Notes: generated by a model not told the origin, from the sequence alone. A stretch of 64,000 nucleotides of DNA from Lachnospiraceae bacterium (GCA_031280955.1 JAITGA010000001.1:53036-117035), one strand, 5' to 3'. Numbered from the stretch's first letter, positions 43,308 to 53,165 are shown. Numbers and translations are program-made.

Positions 43308-44756
43308 ATGGCTAACATTAAGTACTACAGTGAGGATACGATACCCCTCGAAATGCACAAGGTACGAATTATCCAAAAGCTCTTGTTACTACCCATCGAG
43401 GAACGCTTGCGTTCACTCCGTGAAGCCGGATTCAACACTTTTTTGTTGAAAAACCGGGACGTTTTCCTTGATATGCTGACCGACTCGGGAGTAAATGCCA
43501 TGAGTGACCGTCAGCAAGCGGCGATGCTGATTGCCGATGACAGTTACGCCGGGTCGGAGACTTTCTACCGTTTGGAAGATAAACTGACGGAAATCTTTCA
43601 AACGAAGTATTTCTTACCTACCCATCAAGGACGGGCGGCGGAGCATATCATCAACAGCGTCCTCATCAAGCCCGGTGATACCGTCCTGATGAACTATCAT
43701 TTCACGACTTCGAAAGCCCATGTCACCGTCAATGGTGGTATGGTGGAGGAGCTAATCATTGATGCGGGTTTGGTAGAGGAAAGTGATTTACTTTTCAAGG
43801 GTGACATCGACATTGACAAATTAAAAGAGGCGATTACCCGTCTGGGTGCGGCTAAAATTCCTTATGTGCGGATTGAAGTCGGTACTAATCTCATCGGTGG
43901 TCAACCTGTATCCATTGCCAATATGCGCGAGGTCAGTGCGATATGTAAGGAACATGGGATTATATCCTTGTGTGATGCTTCACTTTTGGCTGACAATCTT
44001 TATTTTAACAAGATAAGAGAAGATGAGTTTAAGGACAAGTCAATCCTCGAGATAACCCAAACGATTTCATCTTTGTTCGATTTGCTTTATTTTTCCGCCC
44101 GCAAGCTCGGCTATGGGCGTGGCGGTGGCATCATCACCAATAATGAGCGACTCTTTGACATGATGAAAGAGCTAATCCCGCTCTATGAGGGTTTCATGAC
44201 TTACGGGGGGATGTCGGTTCGGGAAATGGAGGCTCTTACCATCGGTCTCGATGAGACGATGGACGAGGATATGATCAATCAAGGACCGCAGTTTATCGCC
44301 TATATGGTAGAAGAGCTAAAGAAGCGGGGTATTCCTGTTATAACACCGCCGGGTGGACTGGGTTGTCATCTCAATGCGATGAAGTTCATGGATCATATCC
44401 CTCAGGAAGAATACCGTGCCGGGGCTTTGACGGCGGCGTTATATCTGTGCAGCGGTGTCAGAGGCATGGAACGTGGGACTATCTCCGAAGATCGCAATCC
44501 TGATGGAAGTGACCATCTGGCAAACATGGAACTTTTGCGTTTGGCATTGCCGCGGCGGGTATTTACGATGTCGCAGGTCAAGTATGCTGTTGACCGCATC
44601 GCCTGGCTCTATGCCAACCGTCATCTGGTCGGTGGACTTCGTTTCGTTGAAGAACCAAAAGTACTGCGTTTCTTCCTTGGTCGCCTTGATGCGGTGAATG
44701 ACTGGCCGGAACAGCTGATGGCTAAGTTCAGGGAGGACTTTGGGGACTCACTATAG
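43308..44756 (+). CDS. PLP-dependent beta-eliminating lyase (tyrosine phenol-lyase/tryptophanase family)
   Basis: A 482-residue fold-type I PLP enzyme. Motifs shared with tyrosine phenol-lyase are ERLRSLREAGFNTFLL, LTDSGVNAMSD, YAGSETFYRLE, PTHQGR, GGQPVSIANMREV and ALPRRVFT. The PLP lysine is probably Lys266 (SARKLGYG). Arg in GMERG matches the phenol-binding Arg of tyrosine phenol-lyase, where tryptophanase has a hydrophobic residue. However, the conserved Arg after the PLP-binding Asp (DATR in known enzymes) is Leu226 here (DASL), and the segment after Lys266 is changed. So a different amino-acid substrate is possible. AAGGAG precedes ATG 43308. It is monocistronic with its own promoter and leader. 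Confidence 0.8.
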   Translation: MANIKYYSEDTIPLEMHKVRIIQKLLLLPIEERLRSLREAGFNTFLLKNRDVFLDMLTDSGVNAMSDRQQAAMLIADDSYAGSETFYRLEDKLTEIFQTKYFLPTHQGRAAEHIINSVLIKPGDTVLMNYHFTTSKAHVTVNGGMVEELIIDAGLVEESDLLFKGDIDIDKLKEAITRLGAAKIPYVRIEVGTNLIGGQPVSIANMREVSAICKEHGIISLCDASLLADNLYFNKIREDEFKDKSILEITQTISSLFDLLYFSARKLGYGRGGGIITNNERLFDMMKELIPLYEGFMTYGGMSVREMEALTIGLDETMDEDMINQGPQFIAYMVEELKKRGIPVITPPGGLGCHLNAMKFMDHIPQEEYRAGALTAALYLCSGVRGMERGTISEDRNPDGSDHLANMELLRLALPRRVFTMSQVKYAVDRIAWLYANRHLVGGLRFVEEPKVLRFFLGRLDAVNDWPEQLMAKFREDFGDSL

Positions 44757-44790
44757 AGTAAGCCCCGCTAGTTTACCTTTTTGATACTCC

Positions 44791-44934
44791 GCAAGCCAGC
44801 TGACGTATTTATCGCCGGACGCTTGCGCTATGGTGTCGTCGCAGCGGTACTAAGGCTCCAGCCCTAAAGAGCGGGTCTGTAGCCTAAGTGCCGGCGACTC
44901 CAACATCCGGCTTATAAATAGTCAGCTGGCTTGC
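44791..44934. mobile_element. 145-bp palindromic element, left copy
   Basis: Perfect 14-bp terminal inverted repeats (GCAAGCCAGCTGAC), extending imperfectly to about 29 bp (TATTTAT.GCCGGA). The middle contains CGCAGCGGTACTAAGGCTCC and AGCGGGTCTGTAGCC. A second copy in opposite orientation lies at 49659-49805. It has no gene. It fits a MITE or a structured repeat. Confidence 0.8.
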
Positions 44935-45004
44935 TCCTCGCTGAGCGAAAATACGGCATATGGCTTATTTATTTCTGAATTTATTCCAAATTTTAACTGC
45001 GGTC

Positions 45005-45032
45005 TTGTTTAATTTCAGAAAAACAGTATAAT
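45005..45032 (+). promoter_or_regulatory. Putative promoter of the restriction-modification genes
   Basis: TTGTTT, 16 bp, TATAAT, 29 bp before the nuclease start. A TTTCAG/CTGAAA inverted repeat brackets the -10 box. Confidence 0.55.
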
Positions 45033-45060
45033 CTTAATAACTGAAATAGGAGGAGCTGCA

Positions 45061-46026
45061 ATGGGCAACGTTCAAGTAAAAAATGGCAAAGCGTTCGAGT
45101 ATGCATGTTTAGAATCGTTGTATGAATCTTTATCTCCTGCTCAGTATGTGTCGATTGAGGACACACCGCAACTAGTGACAGCGCGTGATGCGTTTATGAC
45201 GGCATCTGATGAACTGCGAGTCAAGCTGAGATCTGCTGCTAACGCAGCAACTCGCATGATAACCCGGTTAGAGCCGCAACTTGAATATCCAGATAGGAAC
45301 ACCCCTTTATTTCTATCAATACAGGCAGACTCCCAAGGACAGTTAGGCGATGTTAGAGATGTGCTTTGTATCCGTAAGCAAAATCAATGGGAAATTGGCT
45401 TGTCATGTAAGCATAATCATCGCGCCGTGAAACACAGCCGCCTCTCGGCAACAATCGACTTTGGTGCGGACTGGTTTGACATTCCTTGTTCGTCAACGTA
45501 TTTTGACGCTGTAACTCCATTGTTTGAGGAATTGCGAACAGTACGTGAGAGTTCCGGCGGTACAGCCAAATGGTCAGACTATACCGACAAGGTCGAACGC
45601 TTTTATGTCCCGGTTCTAAATGCATTTATGGATGAACTAAAGCGGATTGATGTTGCGAATCCGCATATGATTCCAGAGAGACTTATTCGATATCTGGTTG
45701 GCAGAAATGATTTCTATAAAGTCATTACTAACAATGCTAAGAAAACAACCTTAGTTGAGGCTATAAATATAACAGGCACTTTAAATCGTTCTTCAAAGGG
45801 AGTGCGCTCAGTTGTAAATATCGCACGATTACGTCTGCCAAGACGATTTCATAATATTGATTTTAAAATCAATTCCGGTACTACCATAGAGGTTGTATGT
45901 GATGAAGGATGGACTGTTTCAATGAGGTTACACAATGCGAGCACATGGATTGAACCTTCATTGAAGTTTGATGTAAATTTGATTTCTTTACCAAATACAA
46001 TACATGCACAAGTTGAACCCTGGTGA
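45061..46026 (+). CDS. HaeIII-like type II restriction endonuclease
   Basis: A 321-residue nuclease. GDVRDVLCIRKQNQWEIGLSCKHNH (residues about 98-122, read here in two parts: GDVRDVL and WEIGLSCKHNH) matches the PD-(D/E)xK-type core of the HaeIII family, followed by AVKHSRLS. HaeIII enzymes cut GGCC. The adjacent methylase resembles M.HaeIII closely, which supports the same target. AGGAGG lies before ATG 45061. The gene is 23 bp upstream of the methylase gene, and lies inside an island bounded by inverted elements. Specificity for GGCC is inferred. Confidence 0.85.
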   Translation: MGNVQVKNGKAFEYACLESLYESLSPAQYVSIEDTPQLVTARDAFMTASDELRVKLRSAANAATRMITRLEPQLEYPDRNTPLFLSIQADSQGQLGDVRDVLCIRKQNQWEIGLSCKHNHRAVKHSRLSATIDFGADWFDIPCSSTYFDAVTPLFEELRTVRESSGGTAKWSDYTDKVERFYVPVLNAFMDELKRIDVANPHMIPERLIRYLVGRNDFYKVITNNAKKTTLVEAINITGTLNRSSKGVRSVVNIARLRLPRRFHNIDFKINSGTTIEVVCDEGWTVSMRLHNASTWIEPSLKFDVNLISLPNTIHAQVEPW

Positions 46027-46049
46027 GTCCAATGACGAGGTTATAGACT

Positions 46050-47105
46050 ATGAATATAATTAGTTTATTTGCAGGAGCGGGTGGGTTGGACAAGGGCTTT
46101 GAAAGAGTTGGCTTTGATGTTATTTGGGCTAATGAGTTTGACAGTTCAATCTGGAAGACATATGAAGAAAATCATTCCGCCCCTCTGGACAGGCGCGATA
46201 TTCGCCAGATTAACTCTAAAGATATTCCTGAGTGCGACGGAATTATCGGCGGACCACCATGTCAGAGTTGGAGTGAAGCAGGTTCGCTCCGTGGTATTGA
46301 TGACGCGAGGGGTAAACTCTTTTTTGAGTTTATCCGAATTTTGCATGACAAAAACCCTAAGTTCTTCCTTGCAGAAAATGTGTCCGGTATGCTCTCAACT
46401 CGGCATCGCGATGCTGTGAAGAACATAACAGAGATGTTTGAAGAAGCCGGATACAATGTATACATCGAACTGCTTAATGCTTCTGATTATGGAGTGCCAC
46501 AAGATAGAAAACGTGTTTTTTATGTAGGAATTAGAAACGATATAAGGGAAAAGTTCTATTTCCCACCACCACGTGAGAAAAAAGTCACCTTACAGCAGGC
46601 AATCAGCGATTTGAAAGAGAATGCGCTCCCGGCACAAGATAAATATTTGTCTAATGGAGACAGATGCATCGTACCAAACCATGAATACATGACCGGAGGA
46701 TTTTCGCCTATCTATATGTCACGCAACAGGGTACGTAGTTGGGATGAACAATCATACACAATTCAGGCTGGTGGTCGCCATGCGCCAATCCATCCACAAG
46801 CCCCGAAAATGAAGTTTATTGAACATAATGTTAGAGAATTTGTCAAAGGGTCTGAACATTTGTATAGACGATTAAGCGTTCGAGAGTGCGCAAGAATACA
46901 AACATTTCCTGACAGCTTCAAGTTTTATTATAGCAATATCACCGATGCATATAAAATGATAGGTAATGCTGTTCCGGTCAGGCTTGCCAGTTACATGGCG
47001 AAAGCAATTTCATTGTGCCTTGCAAGGGAAAGTGATAGCATTGTATCCGAACCGATTGCCGATTATCATGATTCATATTATCTAGGTGGAGATTCTTGGA
47101 TCTAG
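46050..47105 (+). CDS. DNA cytosine-5 methyltransferase, M.HaeIII-like
   Basis: A 351-residue C5 methylase that protects host DNA. The ten-motif order is clear: [14 protein letters not shown] (motif I), [16 protein letters not shown] with the catalytic Cys (motif IV), FLAENVSGM (motif VI), [10 protein letters not shown] (motif VIII), the target domain with [24 protein letters not shown] (motif IX) and [10 protein letters not shown] (motif X). From memory, motif IV and the target domain are very like M.HaeIII, so the predicted site is GGCC with the inner C modified. It pairs with the nuclease upstream. No controller protein gene is seen. Confidence 0.92.
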   Translation: MNIISLFAGAGGLDKGFERVGFDVIWANEFDSSIWKTYEENHSAPLDRRDIRQINSKDIPECDGIIGGPPCQSWSEAGSLRGIDDARGKLFFEFIRILHDKNPKFFLAENVSGMLSTRHRDAVKNITEMFEEAGYNVYIELLNASDYGVPQDRKRVFYVGIRNDIREKFYFPPPREKKVTLQQAISDLKENALPAQDKYLSNGDRCIVPNHEYMTGGFSPIYMSRNRVRSWDEQSYTIQAGGRHAPIHPQAPKMKFIEHNVREFVKGSEHLYRRLSVRECARIQTFPDSFKFYYSNITDAYKMIGNAVPVRLASYMAKAISLCLARESDSIVSEPIADYHDSYYLGGDSWI

Positions 47106-47205
47106 TTTACTGGCGAACGCTCCCTATGAGTCGGCTGTATTTGAAAGATACCATATAGGTCAAACGGTAAAATAACAATAATGAGTATTTTAAGGAGGAA
47201 TGTAA

Positions 47206-47751
47206 ATGAAAACTAGAAAATCCATTGGTCGCGAACATTCCATGTGTGTGCAGCCATCCTTTATCATTGGTACGTATGATGAGAACGGTGTAGCAAACTT
47301 CGCACCGATAACATGGGTAAGTATCACATGGGATAAAGATCGATTCTTACTTGTGATAAGCATGAATGGTTCAAAGAAGACGAAAGAAAATGCGGAAACA
47401 AACAAGAAACTCTCCGCAAACCTTGTAAGCACAGATATGTTGGAATTAATGGACAAGCTCGGTTCGTACTCTGGTAGTGATGTGGTGAAAAACGAAGTCT
47501 TGCATGAAGAAGGACTTACACTAAAAGTGCCAATATTAATGGAGAGTAAGTGGGTGTATGAATGTGAGGTTACAAAAATTGTGCAAATGGGCGATACACA
47601 CACGTACTTCTGTGAAGTAATAGACGTAACCATTGATGCGTCAATAGATATTTCCAAGGGACATGATCTATTTACTCTCGACCCGGTGATCTATTCCGGA
47701 AATTATTATTCGATTGGCAAATATTTGGGTAAAATTGGAGATTTCGTATAG
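47206..47751 (+). CDS. Flavin reductase-like FMN-binding protein
   Basis: A 181-residue protein with the split-barrel flavin reductase fold. QPSFIIGTYDENGVANFAPITW near residues 16-37 and the following SWDK-like segment (SITWDKDRFLLVISM) are typical, as is the closing LDPVIYSGNYYSIGKYLG. Members bind FMN and reduce flavins or other small molecules. AAGGAGG lies before ATG 47206. It belongs to the accessory island but has no evident link to restriction-modification. Confidence 0.8.
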   Translation: MKTRKSIGREHSMCVQPSFIIGTYDENGVANFAPITWVSITWDKDRFLLVISMNGSKKTKENAETNKKLSANLVSTDMLELMDKLGSYSGSDVVKNEVLHEEGLTLKVPILMESKWVYECEVTKIVQMGDTHTYFCEVIDVTIDASIDISKGHDLFTLDPVIYSGNYYSIGKYLGKIGDFV

Positions 47752-47880
47752 TAACATTATATAGTTCCATGACAGACACAAATTGTGTAAACACTATGCG
47801 TTACACTTTTGAGCTTATTAGCTCTGTAAAAGGTAGTGGTAAATTAATTATAGATAAATTTCAAGGTGGTGTCAGAGATT

Positions 47881-48300
47881 ATGAGAATTACCGATAGGGA
47901 TATATCAAAAGAAGAACTAAATGATATTTATGATGATTTTAAGAAAATTGAATTTCAAGATGGTGTACCGTCAAATAATCAAGTAAGATATCAATTCATT
48001 GCAGAAGAAAAGGATATTATCATTGGTTTTGTTTCTGGACTTACTAACCATAAATGGTTTTACTTGAGTGATATATGGGTTCATGAAAATTATCGGCGGC
48101 AGGGACTTGGAACAAAATTATTGGTGATGCTGGAAGAAAAAGTTAAATCAATTGGTATAAAACATATTTGGACATGGACAACTGGATTTACGAATCCAAA
48201 ATTTTATGAAAGGCAAGGATATTATATCTTTACAATATTTGAGGATTTTTGTGAAATAGAAGGCTATCATCAAATAGGTTATAGAAAGGATTTAGATTGA
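47881..48300 (+). CDS. GNAT-family N-acetyltransferase
   Basis: A 139-residue acetyltransferase. The acetyl-CoA-binding signature is VHENYRRQGLGTKLLVMLEE (residues about 69-88), and FYERQGYYIF is the usual last strand. The substrate is unknown. AAGGTGG at 47863-47869 fits ATG 47881; a GTG at 47866 is in frame but overlaps that site. It lies in the AT-rich island and ends about 25 bp before the convergent membrane protein gene. Confidence 0.8.
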   Translation: MRITDRDISKEELNDIYDDFKKIEFQDGVPSNNQVRYQFIAEEKDIIIGFVSGLTNHKWFYLSDIWVHENYRRQGLGTKLLVMLEEKVKSIGIKHIWTWTTGFTNPKFYERQGYYIFTIFEDFCEIEGYHQIGYRKDLD

Positions 48301-48324
48301 ATGATAAGCGAAGTGCCCATTGCC

Positions 48325-49524
48325 TTATGAAAACTTAAAAATGAACGGAAAAATAAATACAACAATTAATGACCACACAAAATAAACAGGTAAATATTCT
48401 AAGTTTTGCTCCGCTCTTTGTTTAAACTTTTTATATACTATAAATATTAGATTTCCCAACATGACAATATTTGTACCAAGTAATGTTATTTTATTAGGTG
48501 TTATTCCATATTCATTTAATCTATAAATTACAGCAGATAGAGTAACTACATTCAAAATTATAGTTATTATAGGCAAAATGTAAGAGCAAATGTAAATAAA
48601 TTTATTGTTTATATTGCTTATGCTTGTAAATATTAAGATACAAATTACAATAACATTCATAACATTATAGATAATGAATATTTCCCTATTATCATATGGC
48701 TTTATATTGTTAAATACTGATATTATTCCAAATACTAATAATGATATTAAAACAATAGGTAAAAATATGTTTGCAATTATTACTGATAACTTTGTTTTAC
48801 TGTTTTTTTCAATAACTAATAAAGAAATAAAAGGCGAGGCAACAACTCCAAGAGTAACAATATTACTAAAATAAAATCCATACGCTTCTATGCCAATAGC
48901 ATAAAATAACGCAATTGATAAACCAACAATAACTATACCCCCGATGATAAATATTGTTGACCAAATTATTACTTCGCCGCATTTTTCAATGAAAACATTA
49001 TATTTTAGTTTTTTATATTGGAAACTTGATTGTGAAACTAGAACAATAAACCAAAGTAATACAAACATAAAATAAAAGGCATTATTTATGGATTGTGAAT
49101 TTACCTTATCTGGTATAATAAGGAAATAAATATATAGTATTAAGTTTGGAATAATAACCTTGATTATATCTTTTAATTTAATTGTTTCAAATAAAAAGAA
49201 TAAAGATAACGTTAATGAAAATATTATTGGTATTGCTCTGGCTAAATAAATGCTTTCATCAAAAAAATTTACAAAAATTAGTCTTACTGGAATCCACGTA
49301 AAAACAATAAGAAGTGCTGTAAAAATATATTTCTTTGGATTTGACTCATTACCGATACTCTTATGAAATAATCGTGTATACCAGTATTTTATAACAATAT
49401 CTGAGTCTTCATTGTACATTGCTTTAATAGTTTCTGAAAATGTTCTTTTATTAGAACGATATAAATCTTCTAATATTTTTGGATTAGCTATATTTTCCAG
49501 AATCATTTCACTATTTATATTCAT
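48325..49524 (-). CDS. DUF4153-like polytopic membrane protein
   Basis: A 399-residue membrane protein with about ten hydrophobic segments after a soluble N-terminus of some 60 residues. RLNEYGITPNKITLLGTN near residue 350 resembles the YGLTPNR motif of DUF4153/DUF4173 proteins of unknown role. GAGGTG on the minus strand supports ATG 49524 (MNINSEM) rather than the ATG nine codons upstream at 49551. The gene is very AT-rich compared with the chromosome on either side, which fits recent transfer with the island. It is the only minus-strand gene in the island. Confidence 0.7.
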   Translation of the reverse strand: MNINSEMILENIANPKILEDLYRSNKRTFSETIKAMYNEDSDIVIKYWYTRLFHKSIGNESNPKKYIFTALLIVFTWIPVRLIFVNFFDESIYLARAIPIIFSLTLSLFFLFETIKLKDIIKVIIPNLILYIYFLIIPDKVNSQSINNAFYFMFVLLWFIVLVSQSSFQYKKLKYNVFIEKCGEVIIWSTIFIIGGIVIVGLSIALFYAIGIEAYGFYFSNIVTLGVVASPFISLLVIEKNSKTKLSVIIANIFLPIVLISLLVFGIISVFNNIKPYDNREIFIIYNVMNVIVICILIFTSISNINNKFIYICSYILPIITIILNVVTLSAVIYRLNEYGITPNKITLLGTNIVMLGNLIFIVYKKFKQRAEQNLEYLPVYFVWSLIVVFIFPFIFKFS

Positions 49525-49658
49525 ATGCACCTCACAATAGTAAAAGTACATTATTTAGTAATTATTGTCAATATGTTATGGGTATTTCGCTTACCCTACT
49601 TCGTAAATCGTTCAAAGTATGGTGGAGCAGACTCCGGCTTACATTTAACTTTCAAGGA

Positions 49659-49805
49659 GCAAGCCGGCTGACTATTTATTAGCCGGATGTTGGAGTCGCC
49701 GGCACTTAGGCAACAGACCCGCTCTTTGGGGCTGGAGCCTTAGTACCGCTGCGACGAACACCATAGCGCAAGCGTCCGGCGATAAATACGTCAGCATAGG
49801 CTTGC
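49659..49805. mobile_element. 145-bp palindromic element, right copy (inverted)
   Basis: Reverse-complement copy of 44791-44934, with GCAAGCCGGCTGAC at one end and GTCAGCATAGGCTTGC at the other. Most of the body is identical (AGCGTCCGGCGATAAATACG; AGTCGCCGGCACTTAGG). Together the copies bound the restriction-modification island. The rest of this gap to 49985 is AT-rich and holds no gene. Confidence 0.8.
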
Positions 49806-49984
49806 GGAGTAGGCTTGCGGTGTAGCAAAAAGATAAATAAATAACCATACAGCAACAAATTTCCAAAACATCTAGAAAATGATCAAAAATGTTCATTTAT
49901 ACACTTTTAGCTATCATATAATATTCAAAGTACTGTTTTTAGTTAATTTATTATGAACAAAAAAAGAGCAATGGAGGCTAAAGA

Positions 49985-50488
49985 ATGAATAATATCGAAA
50001 TATTTGAGGGGATGGAATTTAGAGCTTTTGACGATACTGATGTAAAAACATTTACTCCCATTTTTAGAAGAGCATTTGATAATGATTCACAAATGCATCT
50101 TAATGTTTGCGGTGGACCAGATGGTTATAAGGACGGTAGATTTCTTAAACAATGGTATTTAGCAAATAGAAACGGTGCATTTGCTGTTTACAAGAAAAAT
50201 ACTCCAATTGGCGGAATAAATGTTTTTGTGGATTTACAAAAAAAAGAGGGGTTTTTGGGCAATATATTTATAGATACTGATTATGAAGATAGCGGAATTG
50301 GTGCTTTATGTTGGAAGTTTATAGAGTATAAGTTTCCGCAAATAAAAACATGGTTTACAGAAACACCAAAGTATTCTACAAGGAATCATCATTTTTATGT
50401 AAATAAATGTGGATTCAAAATATGGAAAATCGAAAACCCAAAGGAGAGAGATCAAGGTCAGTATTTTCTGGAGAAAATAATGTATTGA
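49985..50488 (+). CDS. GNAT-family N-acetyltransferase
   Basis: A 167-residue acetyltransferase-like protein. MEFRAFDDTDVKTFTPIFRRAF opens the fold, GNIFIDTDYEDSGIGALCWKFIE (residues about 91-113) is the cofactor loop with a weak R/QxxGxG pattern, and YVNKCGFKIWKIE is the terminal strand. The substrate is unknown. A GGAGG site lies before ATG 49985. It lies just outside the right-hand palindromic element but shares the AT-rich composition of the island, so the true island edge may extend to here. Confidence 0.75.
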   Translation: MNNIEIFEGMEFRAFDDTDVKTFTPIFRRAFDNDSQMHLNVCGGPDGYKDGRFLKQWYLANRNGAFAVYKKNTPIGGINVFVDLQKKEGFLGNIFIDTDYEDSGIGALCWKFIEYKFPQIKTWFTETPKYSTRNHHFYVNKCGFKIWKIENPKERDQGQYFLEKIMY

Positions 50489-50533
50489 TGCATGTATTTT
50501 GAGCCGGTGCGTAACTAGATGAAACACATAAAA

Positions 50534-50556
50534 AGAGCAGGCAATGTGCCTGCTCT
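50534..50556 (-). terminator. Intrinsic terminator between GNAT and MCP genes
   Basis: A perfect 10-bp stem AGAGCAGGCA with a 3-nt loop. On the minus strand it is followed by TTTTT, so it ends the MCP transcript; it may also work for the GNAT gene. Confidence 0.85.
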
Positions 50557-50576
50557 CTCTATTCACTATACTTACT

Positions 50577-52301
50577 TTACAGTTTGAACTTGTCTACCAT
50601 GCTGGTTAGCTGTACCGCAGTGTCGGCAGTTTCCCTCATGTTCTCGACTATCGTTTGGGCACTGATGGAGATATCAGTAGTCTGCTCGGCAACAACACTA
50701 GTGGTACGTGCACCCTCTTGAGCGGCGGCGGCTACTTCATTGATAGCCCGCATCATGACCTGGACGGAAGCGAGTAGCTGTTGTGATGTTGCACTCAGGT
50801 CACTGGTCATGTCACTCATATAGACGGCATCGCTTGAATATGAATCAGCGGCTTTGAGCATATCGTTATAGTCATGCATTACATCCTCGGAGACAAACTT
50901 GAGTAGATTGGAGGAGCTGGTTGCCAAGGCATTGACTGCTGCCATAACGACTTTGGTAATGGCTTGAATCTGGGTGACGGTATTCTTTGAGTTGTCAGCC
51001 AAGGCACTAATCTCATTGGCAACAACGGCAAATCCGCGTCCTGCTTCTCCGGCTCTTGCCGCTTCGATGGAAGCGTTGAGGGCCAGCAGGGTAGTCTGAC
51101 TGGTGATACCCAAGATGGCATCAGCCAGAGCATTGATTTCATCAACGGCTTTGGAATCTTCCAGAGCTTGCTCGAGGGCTTTTTTGATTTCATTGAAAAT
51201 GGTGTTGGACTTGTCGATGGAGTCGTTGACATCTTTGCCAAGTTGAGAGGCACGGTGGTGAATCTCGCCTGACTTGCTGGCTCCGTCTTCGGCTTTTTCC
51301 GCAACGGTTTCGACAGCGCGTTCGATTTCAGCGGCAGTAGCACTCATTTCTTCGGCACTGGCTCCGGTTTCCTGCATTCCTGCACTCAGCTCTTCGGTCG
51401 CTGCTGAGGTATCAGTGATACGGTCATTGAGCGTTGCCAGAGTACCGTTGGTGCTGTTGACAGAATCATCAAGGACATTGGTAGCTCCCTTGATACCGGA
51501 AACAGTATCTACCAATCCGTCACGCATAATTTGGATATTTCTGGCAAGATTACCGATTTCATCTTTTTGCTCCCGGAATGCTTCCGGTACTTCCAAGGTC
51601 AAATCGCCATTGGCTATCTTGTCAGTTACGATACAAGCATTTTTGAGTGCTCCCGCAATCAAGTTGGAGATGAAAAGCCCAAGGGCAATGGCGATAAATG
51701 CCATTACGGCAATGACGGCAATTGATGTGTTACGGCTGGAGAGATAGGTGTCGTAGGAGACATCCATAGTAACCATCGCACCTTCCTCTTCATATTCAAT
51801 CATGGCTTCAAGGTGATTACGGATTTCCACGACTGCAGGGGTGATGACCTCAGCGTTCATGATATTGGCATCGTCGTAAGCATCTGCCCTTACCAGTGCA
51901 TAGAGTTCATCCTTTATGCGGCGGTAGTTATCATTTAAGCGCACATACTCATCAAATAACGCTTGTCCCTTGTCGCTTGTGATGGATGATTCAAACGATC
52001 TCAGATAGCCGTTATTTTCAGCTGCGGTCTGGTTAATGACGTTAATCCCATTTTCACGTTCATGACTCAAATCTTCATTGACCACCCGGTTAGTATAGGT
52101 ACTCATAAAGTTCAGGTTGGTCTGTATCCTTAGGACATCCATTGAGGCAGCGTGATTGACATAGTAGAGTTCTTGTGTGTTTTCAAAGATTCCGCTCATG
52201 CTGTTGATGTTGAGAACCCCGATGACAACCATACCTGCGACCAGTATCGCAAAGGAAGTTAAGAGCTTCGTTGCGATTTTCATGTTCTTGATAAACTTCA
52301 T
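50577..52301 (-). CDS. Methyl-accepting chemotaxis protein
   Basis: A 574-residue receptor. It starts with a basic tail and membrane helix (residues about 8-30), an extracytoplasmic four-helix sensor (about 35-185), a second membrane helix (about 190-215) and a HAMP linker. The cytoplasmic hairpin is marked by [30 protein letters not shown], read as two shorter blocks, which contacts CheA and CheW. GGAGGAG on the minus strand fits ATG 52301; the frame runs open upstream to 52484 but across the promoter. The ligand is unknown. It implies motility or taxis, though no flagellar genes are in the window. Confidence 0.93.
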   Translation of the reverse strand: MKFIKNMKIATKLLTSFAILVAGMVVIGVLNINSMSGIFENTQELYYVNHAASMDVLRIQTNLNFMSTYTNRVVNEDLSHERENGINVINQTAAENNGYLRSFESSITSDKGQALFDEYVRLNDNYRRIKDELYALVRADAYDDANIMNAEVITPAVVEIRNHLEAMIEYEEEGAMVTMDVSYDTYLSSRNTSIAVIAVMAFIAIALGLFISNLIAGALKNACIVTDKIANGDLTLEVPEAFREQKDEIGNLARNIQIMRDGLVDTVSGIKGATNVLDDSVNSTNGTLATLNDRITDTSAATEELSAGMQETGASAEEMSATAAEIERAVETVAEKAEDGASKSGEIHHRASQLGKDVNDSIDKSNTIFNEIKKALEQALEDSKAVDEINALADAILGITSQTTLLALNASIEAARAGEAGRGFAVVANEISALADNSKNTVTQIQAITKVVMAAVNALATSSSNLLKFVSEDVMHDYNDMLKAADSYSSDAVYMSDMTSDLSATSQQLLASVQVMMRAINEVAAAAQEGARTTSVVAEQTTDISISAQTIVENMRETADTAVQLTSMVDKFKL

Positions 52302-52353
52302 AGTTATCTCCTCCGACTTGATGAAATAGTTACATATAAATGTAATTAGGTGT

Positions 52354-52382
52354 ATTATAGAGTATATAAATGCGCGAGTCAA
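52354..52382 (-). promoter_or_regulatory. Promoter of the MCP gene
   Basis: On the minus strand TTGACT, 17 bp, TATAAT, with a perfect -10 box. It is sigma-A-like rather than the sigma-28 type often seen for chemotaxis genes. Confidence 0.75.
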
Positions 52383-52435
52383 GGCTAATAATGATAATTT
52401 TGCTATAATTTTACGATAAACATAAGCAAACTTAC

Positions 52436-52463
52436 TTGAAACGGCTGTTTGTCCGCAGATAAT
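52436..52463 (+). promoter_or_regulatory. Putative promoter of the HD-domain gene
   Basis: TTGAAA, 16 bp, GATAAT, about 120 bp before the start codon. Confidence 0.35.
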
Positions 52464-52586
52464 CATGATAAAATAAAGATACAATCATTTATCCCTGCCA
52501 GGACCAACAGCTAGTGTGCCGCGTTTATATATCTACAATATATAGTATAACAAAAGGATAAAAAAAGAAAGGGGGACTTTAGTACT

Positions 52587-53165
52587 ATGTCAAACCATGA
52601 AAACCTTATTAGCCGTGAAGCGGCGAAGACTTTGTTAAAGCAGTATAACACGGAGGAATTTCACTTGTTACACGCCGAAACCGTGGCAGGAGTGATGCGT
52701 TATTTTGCCCGCTTGCTCGGTTATGGCGGGGAAGAAGAGTACTGGGGTATCGTCGGTTTGCTTCATGATATCGATTATGAGCAGTATCCCGATGAACATT
52801 GCCAAAAAGCTCCGGAGCTTCTTCGCTCTGCCGGAATTAGCGAGGAAATGATTTATTCCATCTGTTCGCATGGCTATCAGGTGTGTTCGGAGCTAGAGCC
52901 GCTTCTGGAAATGGAAAAGGTTCTCTATGCCGTCGATGAGCTGACGGGGCTAATTGGGGCTGCTGCCAGAATGAGACCGTCGAAGAGTACTGCTGATATG
53001 GAACTGTCAAGTTTGCGCAAGAAATATAAGGACAAACGTTTCGCCGCCGGATGTAATCGTGACACGATTGCAAAAGGTGCAGCTATGCTGGGTTGGGAAC
53101 TTGACGAGTTGTTGGAAAAGACGATACTGGCAATGCGGGAAGTGGAAGCATCATTACGGGTTTAG
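52587..53165 (+). CDS. HD-domain phosphohydrolase
   Basis: A 192-residue protein with the HD fold. Conserved metal-binding residues are His in LLHAETVAGVM (near residue 29), the HD pair in GLLHDIDYEQYP (near residue 62), and Asp in YAVDELTGLI (near residue 117). The AxDELTGLI motif is typical of a small group of single HD hydrolases next to amino-acid or nucleotide genes. The substrate is unknown. It ends 4 bp before the convergent M50 protease gene, with no room for a terminator. Confidence 0.82.
   Translation: MSNHENLISREAAKTLLKQYNTEEFHLLHAETVAGVMRYFARLLGYGGEEEYWGIVGLLHDIDYEQYPDEHCQKAPELLRSAGISEEMIYSICSHGYQVCSELEPLLEMEKVLYAVDELTGLIGAAARMRPSKSTADMELSSLRKKYKDKRFAAGCNRDTIAKGAAMLGWELDELLEKTILAMREVEASLRV

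Noticed and set aside
45005..47105. Controller (C protein) gene for the restriction-modification system
   Set aside because: No small helix-turn-helix frame is found before or between the nuclease and methylase genes.
49672..49896. 74-codon minus-strand frame
   Set aside because: It is produced by the palindromic element and has no ribosome site.
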